Below, one piece after another: positions 61,761 to 64,000 of a stretch of 64,000 nt of DNA (its first letter is position 1; each line of letters opens with the position of its first letter). The notes below the pieces were generated by a model. It was not told the origin of the DNA. It was given only the letters and a program-made list of their open reading frames with translations, and made no database searches. The stretch is from Prolixibacteraceae bacterium. Its GTDB lineage: Bacteria > Bacteroidota > Bacteroidia > Bacteroidales > Prolixibacteraceae. Where the stretch lies: assembly GCA_028377305.1 (NCBI GenBank), contig JAONJW010000002.1, positions 1-64,000 of the forward strand, given 5' to 3'. The position numbers and the translations under genes were made by a program.

Positions 61761-64000
61761 ATGAATATTGTACAAGCGTCTTTTAAGCAAAAGCGATTGA
61801 TCTACTTTATGTTGTTTGCTCTGTTGGTTGCAGGTGTTGCAGCATTTAAGATGTTGGGCAAACTTGAAGATCCAGAGCTAAAGATCAAATCGGCTTTAAT
61901 TATAACTCCTTATCCAGGGGCTTCTGCAGAAGAGGTTGAAGAGAGTGTTACCAAGATTCTGGAGGATAAGATAAGGACGATACCTAATATTAAAGAGGTT
62001 ACTTCTAGATCTCTAGCGAACTATTCTGAAATCAATGTGTCGTTGAAAACGACAGTACCACAGAAGGAGATTGATCAGTATTGGGATTTTGTTCGAAATA
62101 AAGTGTATGATGCTAGGGCTTCTCTTCCTGATGGGGCATATGAACCACAAGTGTATGATGATTTTGGTGATGTGTATGGACTTTTTTATGCCATGTCTTC
62201 TGATGGTTATGACTATGATGAGATGCGCACGTACTCAAAAATGGTGAGAGATCAACTGCTTGCCATTGATGGGGTTAAACGAGTTTCTCTGAATGGGAAT
62301 CAAAAAACGGTGATCGATTTGTCTATCGATGTAAACCAATTGTCTCATCTGGGAATAATGCCAACGTCTATTATCTCTACTATTGAAAACCAACTAAACA
62401 CTGTGTATGCAGGAGCCTACTTAACTAAAGATAGCAAAATACGTGTAGCAGTTCCAAAGCGATTAAAAGAGATTAGCCAATTGGAGAATATCATGATTAG
62501 TGGGACCCATGATATGCAGTATCGATTGAAAGATATTGTGACCATTGAAAGAAAGGTAGAAGAACCATTTAGTTCTCGAATGTATTTTAATAAATCGCCT
62601 GCCATCGGGATATCAGTGTCGATGAATCCAGGAGAGAATATCGTGGAGATTGGGAAAAAAGTAGAGGCAGAGGTGGAGATCTTGAAAGAAGAACTACCTC
62701 TAGGTATCTCTTTTCATAAAGTCTACTTCCAATCGGATTTAGTGAAAAGTGCGCTTAAAAAGTTTATGTGGAATCTAGCAGCCTCTGTAATTATTGTTAT
62801 TGGAATCCTATTACTGGTAATGGGCTGGCGTAGTGGGGTGGTCATTGGAACAAGTTTGGTGTTAGCTATTGTAGGAGCATTTCCATTCTTGTTGATCTTT
62901 GGAGGTACTATTCAACGTGTGTCTCTCGGTGCCTTTATTGTTGCCATGGGGATGCTAGTGGACAATGCTATTGTGGTCATTGATGGGATATATGATGATC
63001 TGAAGAAGGGAGTACCAAGAATGGAAGCGATGTCTAAATCGCCACAACAGAGAGCTTTGGCACTATTGGCTGCCACTCTTATCGCTATTTTGTCATTTTT
63101 ACCAGTGTTCCTGTCTCCCGATACCACCGGGACCTACACACGAGATCTCTTCTTAGTGTTGGCATCGTCTCTGTTATTAAGTTGGTTTTTGGCGATCTTC
63201 CAAGTGCCATTGATGGCAACTAACTTTCTGAAGATATCAGAGAAAGCCAAACAAAAGAAGAATGTTTTCAATGACAAGTTTCGTCATCTCTTAGATAAGG
63301 CTCTTCATTATCCAAAAACGGTGGTCGGCATCTCTTTATTGTTACTTCTGTTATCAATGTGGGCCAGTAGATTTATGAAGCAAGAGTTCTTTCCAAATAT
63401 GGAGTATACCCAAAACTATTTGACTTATAAGCTTCCTGAGGGAACACAACCCCAACGTGTCGAGAAGGAGTTGAATGATATCACAACGTGGTTGTTAGAA
63501 CAAGATGGAATAGAGAATGTGACTGCCAATATTGGGGGTGCTGCAACAAGATATACATTGGTGCGTTTGATGCCTGATATGAGTAGCTCATATGGAGAGC
63601 TAATCATTAGATATAGTTCTCTAGATATGGTGGAAGCACTACGAGAACGAATAGAAGCGTATGTCCATCATAATTACACTGATGCAATATCAGAGATCAA
63701 GAGCTATGCTTTGATTAGTGTGGAAGGTCTAGTAGAGGTGAATTTTTCTGGACAGAATATTGCTGAATTAAAAACTTTGGCAGATACTACTGCTCAAATC
63801 TTTAAACATTCATCATATGCTAATCCCTATTCGGTAAGAAATGACTGGGAGAGAAAGACTCCTTATTTGGATGTTAACTATCGTCAGTTAGACGGAACTA
63901 GTTATGGTACGACACGCCAAGATGCAGCAGTTGCTATGATAATGGCAACTTCGGGAGCACCTATTCATCGTTATTTTGAAGGTGATACAGAGATTCCAAT
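61761..64000 (+). CDS. RND efflux inner-membrane pump (partial, runs off the window)
   Basis: Starts at ATG 61761 and is open to the last base, about 746 residues of an expected ~1,000. N-terminal ENLIVQASFK-type helix (KRLIYFMLFALLVAGVAAF), porter domain start LIITPYPGASAEEVEESV, then TM helices WNLAASVIIVIGILLLVMGW, GVVIGTSLVLAIVGAFPFLLIF and FIVAMGMLVDNAIVVIDG, and DTTGTYTRDLFLVLASS. TM4 carries VDN where AcrB has VDD, so the second proton-relay Asp is Asn. The stop lies beyond the window. Probable drug or bile-type efflux. Confidence 0.93.
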   Translation, partial: MNIVQASFKQKRLIYFMLFALLVAGVAAFKMLGKLEDPELKIKSALIITPYPGASAEEVEESVTKILEDKIRTIPNIKEVTSRSLANYSEINVSLKTTVPQKEIDQYWDFVRNKVYDARASLPDGAYEPQVYDDFGDVYGLFYAMSSDGYDYDEMRTYSKMVRDQLLAIDGVKRVSLNGNQKTVIDLSIDVNQLSHLGIMPTSIISTIENQLNTVYAGAYLTKDSKIRVAVPKRLKEISQLENIMISGTHDMQYRLKDIVTIERKVEEPFSSRMYFNKSPAIGISVSMNPGENIVEIGKKVEAEVEILKEELPLGISFHKVYFQSDLVKSALKKFMWNLAASVIIVIGILLLVMGWRSGVVIGTSLVLAIVGAFPFLLIFGGTIQRVSLGAFIVAMGMLVDNAIVVIDGIYDDLKKGVPRMEAMSKSPQQRALALLAATLIAILSFLPVFLSPDTTGTYTRDLFLVLASSLLLSWFLAIFQVPLMATNFLKISEKAKQKKNVFNDKFRHLLDKALHYPKTVVGISLLLLLLSMWASRFMKQEFFPNMEYTQNYLTYKLPEGTQPQRVEKELNDITTWLLEQDGIENVTANIGGAATRYTLVRLMPDMSSSYGELIIRYSSLDMVEALRERIEAYVHHNYTDAISEIKSYALISVEGLVEVNFSGQNIAELKTLADTTAQIFKHSSYANPYSVRNDWERKTPYLDVNYRQLDGTSYGTTRQDAAVAMIMATSGAPIHRYFEGDTEIP

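Overview
The window is AT-rich chromosomal DNA from a member of the Bacteroidota, most likely a marine or anaerobic Bacteroidales/Marinilabiliales-type polysaccharide degrader. The evidence is direct: outer-membrane DUF5686 barrels, DUF4468, LamG, DUF1080 and GH88/GH29 proteins, S1 sulfatases, SPII lipoproteins, TAnnTTTG-type promoter boxes, and a threonine operon of the Bacteroides layout (thrA fusion, phosphoglycerate-mutase-like homoserine kinase, thrC). I found no tRNA, rRNA, CRISPR array, integrase or intact insertion sequence.

Layout. 1-2.3 kb: a GH88 unsaturated glucuronyl hydrolase and a small SWIM protein. 2.5-4.3 kb: a membrane KAP-type P-loop NTPase with an unusual Walker A motif. 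4.3-5.8 kb: a DUF4468 gene lying between two copies of the thrC 3' end. 5.8-12.7 kb: minus-strand housekeeping genes bcp-recA, then thrA-apgM-thrC. 13-20.3 kb: an SLC12-type permease, a DUF5686-like barrel, a sialate-O-acetylesterase-like lipoprotein and cysD-cysN. 21.4-23 kb: a GH29 fucosidase followed by a nested palindromic element. 23.3-25.3 kb: a compact minus-strand redox operon (two thioredoxins, two tiny membrane proteins, a heavy-metal-associated protein and a frameshifted ferredoxin), preceded by three Crp/Fnr-like dyads.

26-44.2 kb is a glycan-utilisation region. Two paralogous sulfatases flank a transmembrane regulator (PLC-like domain, LamG, membrane helix, SARP-like DNA-binding domain) and a six-gene run with three Gfo/Idh/MocA oxidoreductases, two DUF1080 (3-keto-glycoside hydrolase type) proteins and a DoxX protein. 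The run looks like an exported oxidise-then-cleave pathway for glycosides. No SusC/SusD pair is present.

44.3-57 kb: an MBL-fold lipoprotein and an AraC regulator, then a NtrY/NtrC-type two-component pair divergent from a TolC/HlyD/MacB-like efflux operon that has a clear sigma-54 promoter. 57.5-59.8 kb: an SDR, an alpha/beta hydrolase and a SnoaL-like lipoprotein. 60.7-64 kb: an RND adaptor and the start of an RND pump cut by the window end.

Main candidates for something new: the transmembrane LamG/SARP-like sensor beside the DUF1080 run; the all-dithiol redox operon with its tandem operators and a one-base frameshift in the ferredoxin; the duplicated thrC 3' end that now supplies the C-terminus of another protein; and three unrelated long palindromic intergenic elements.
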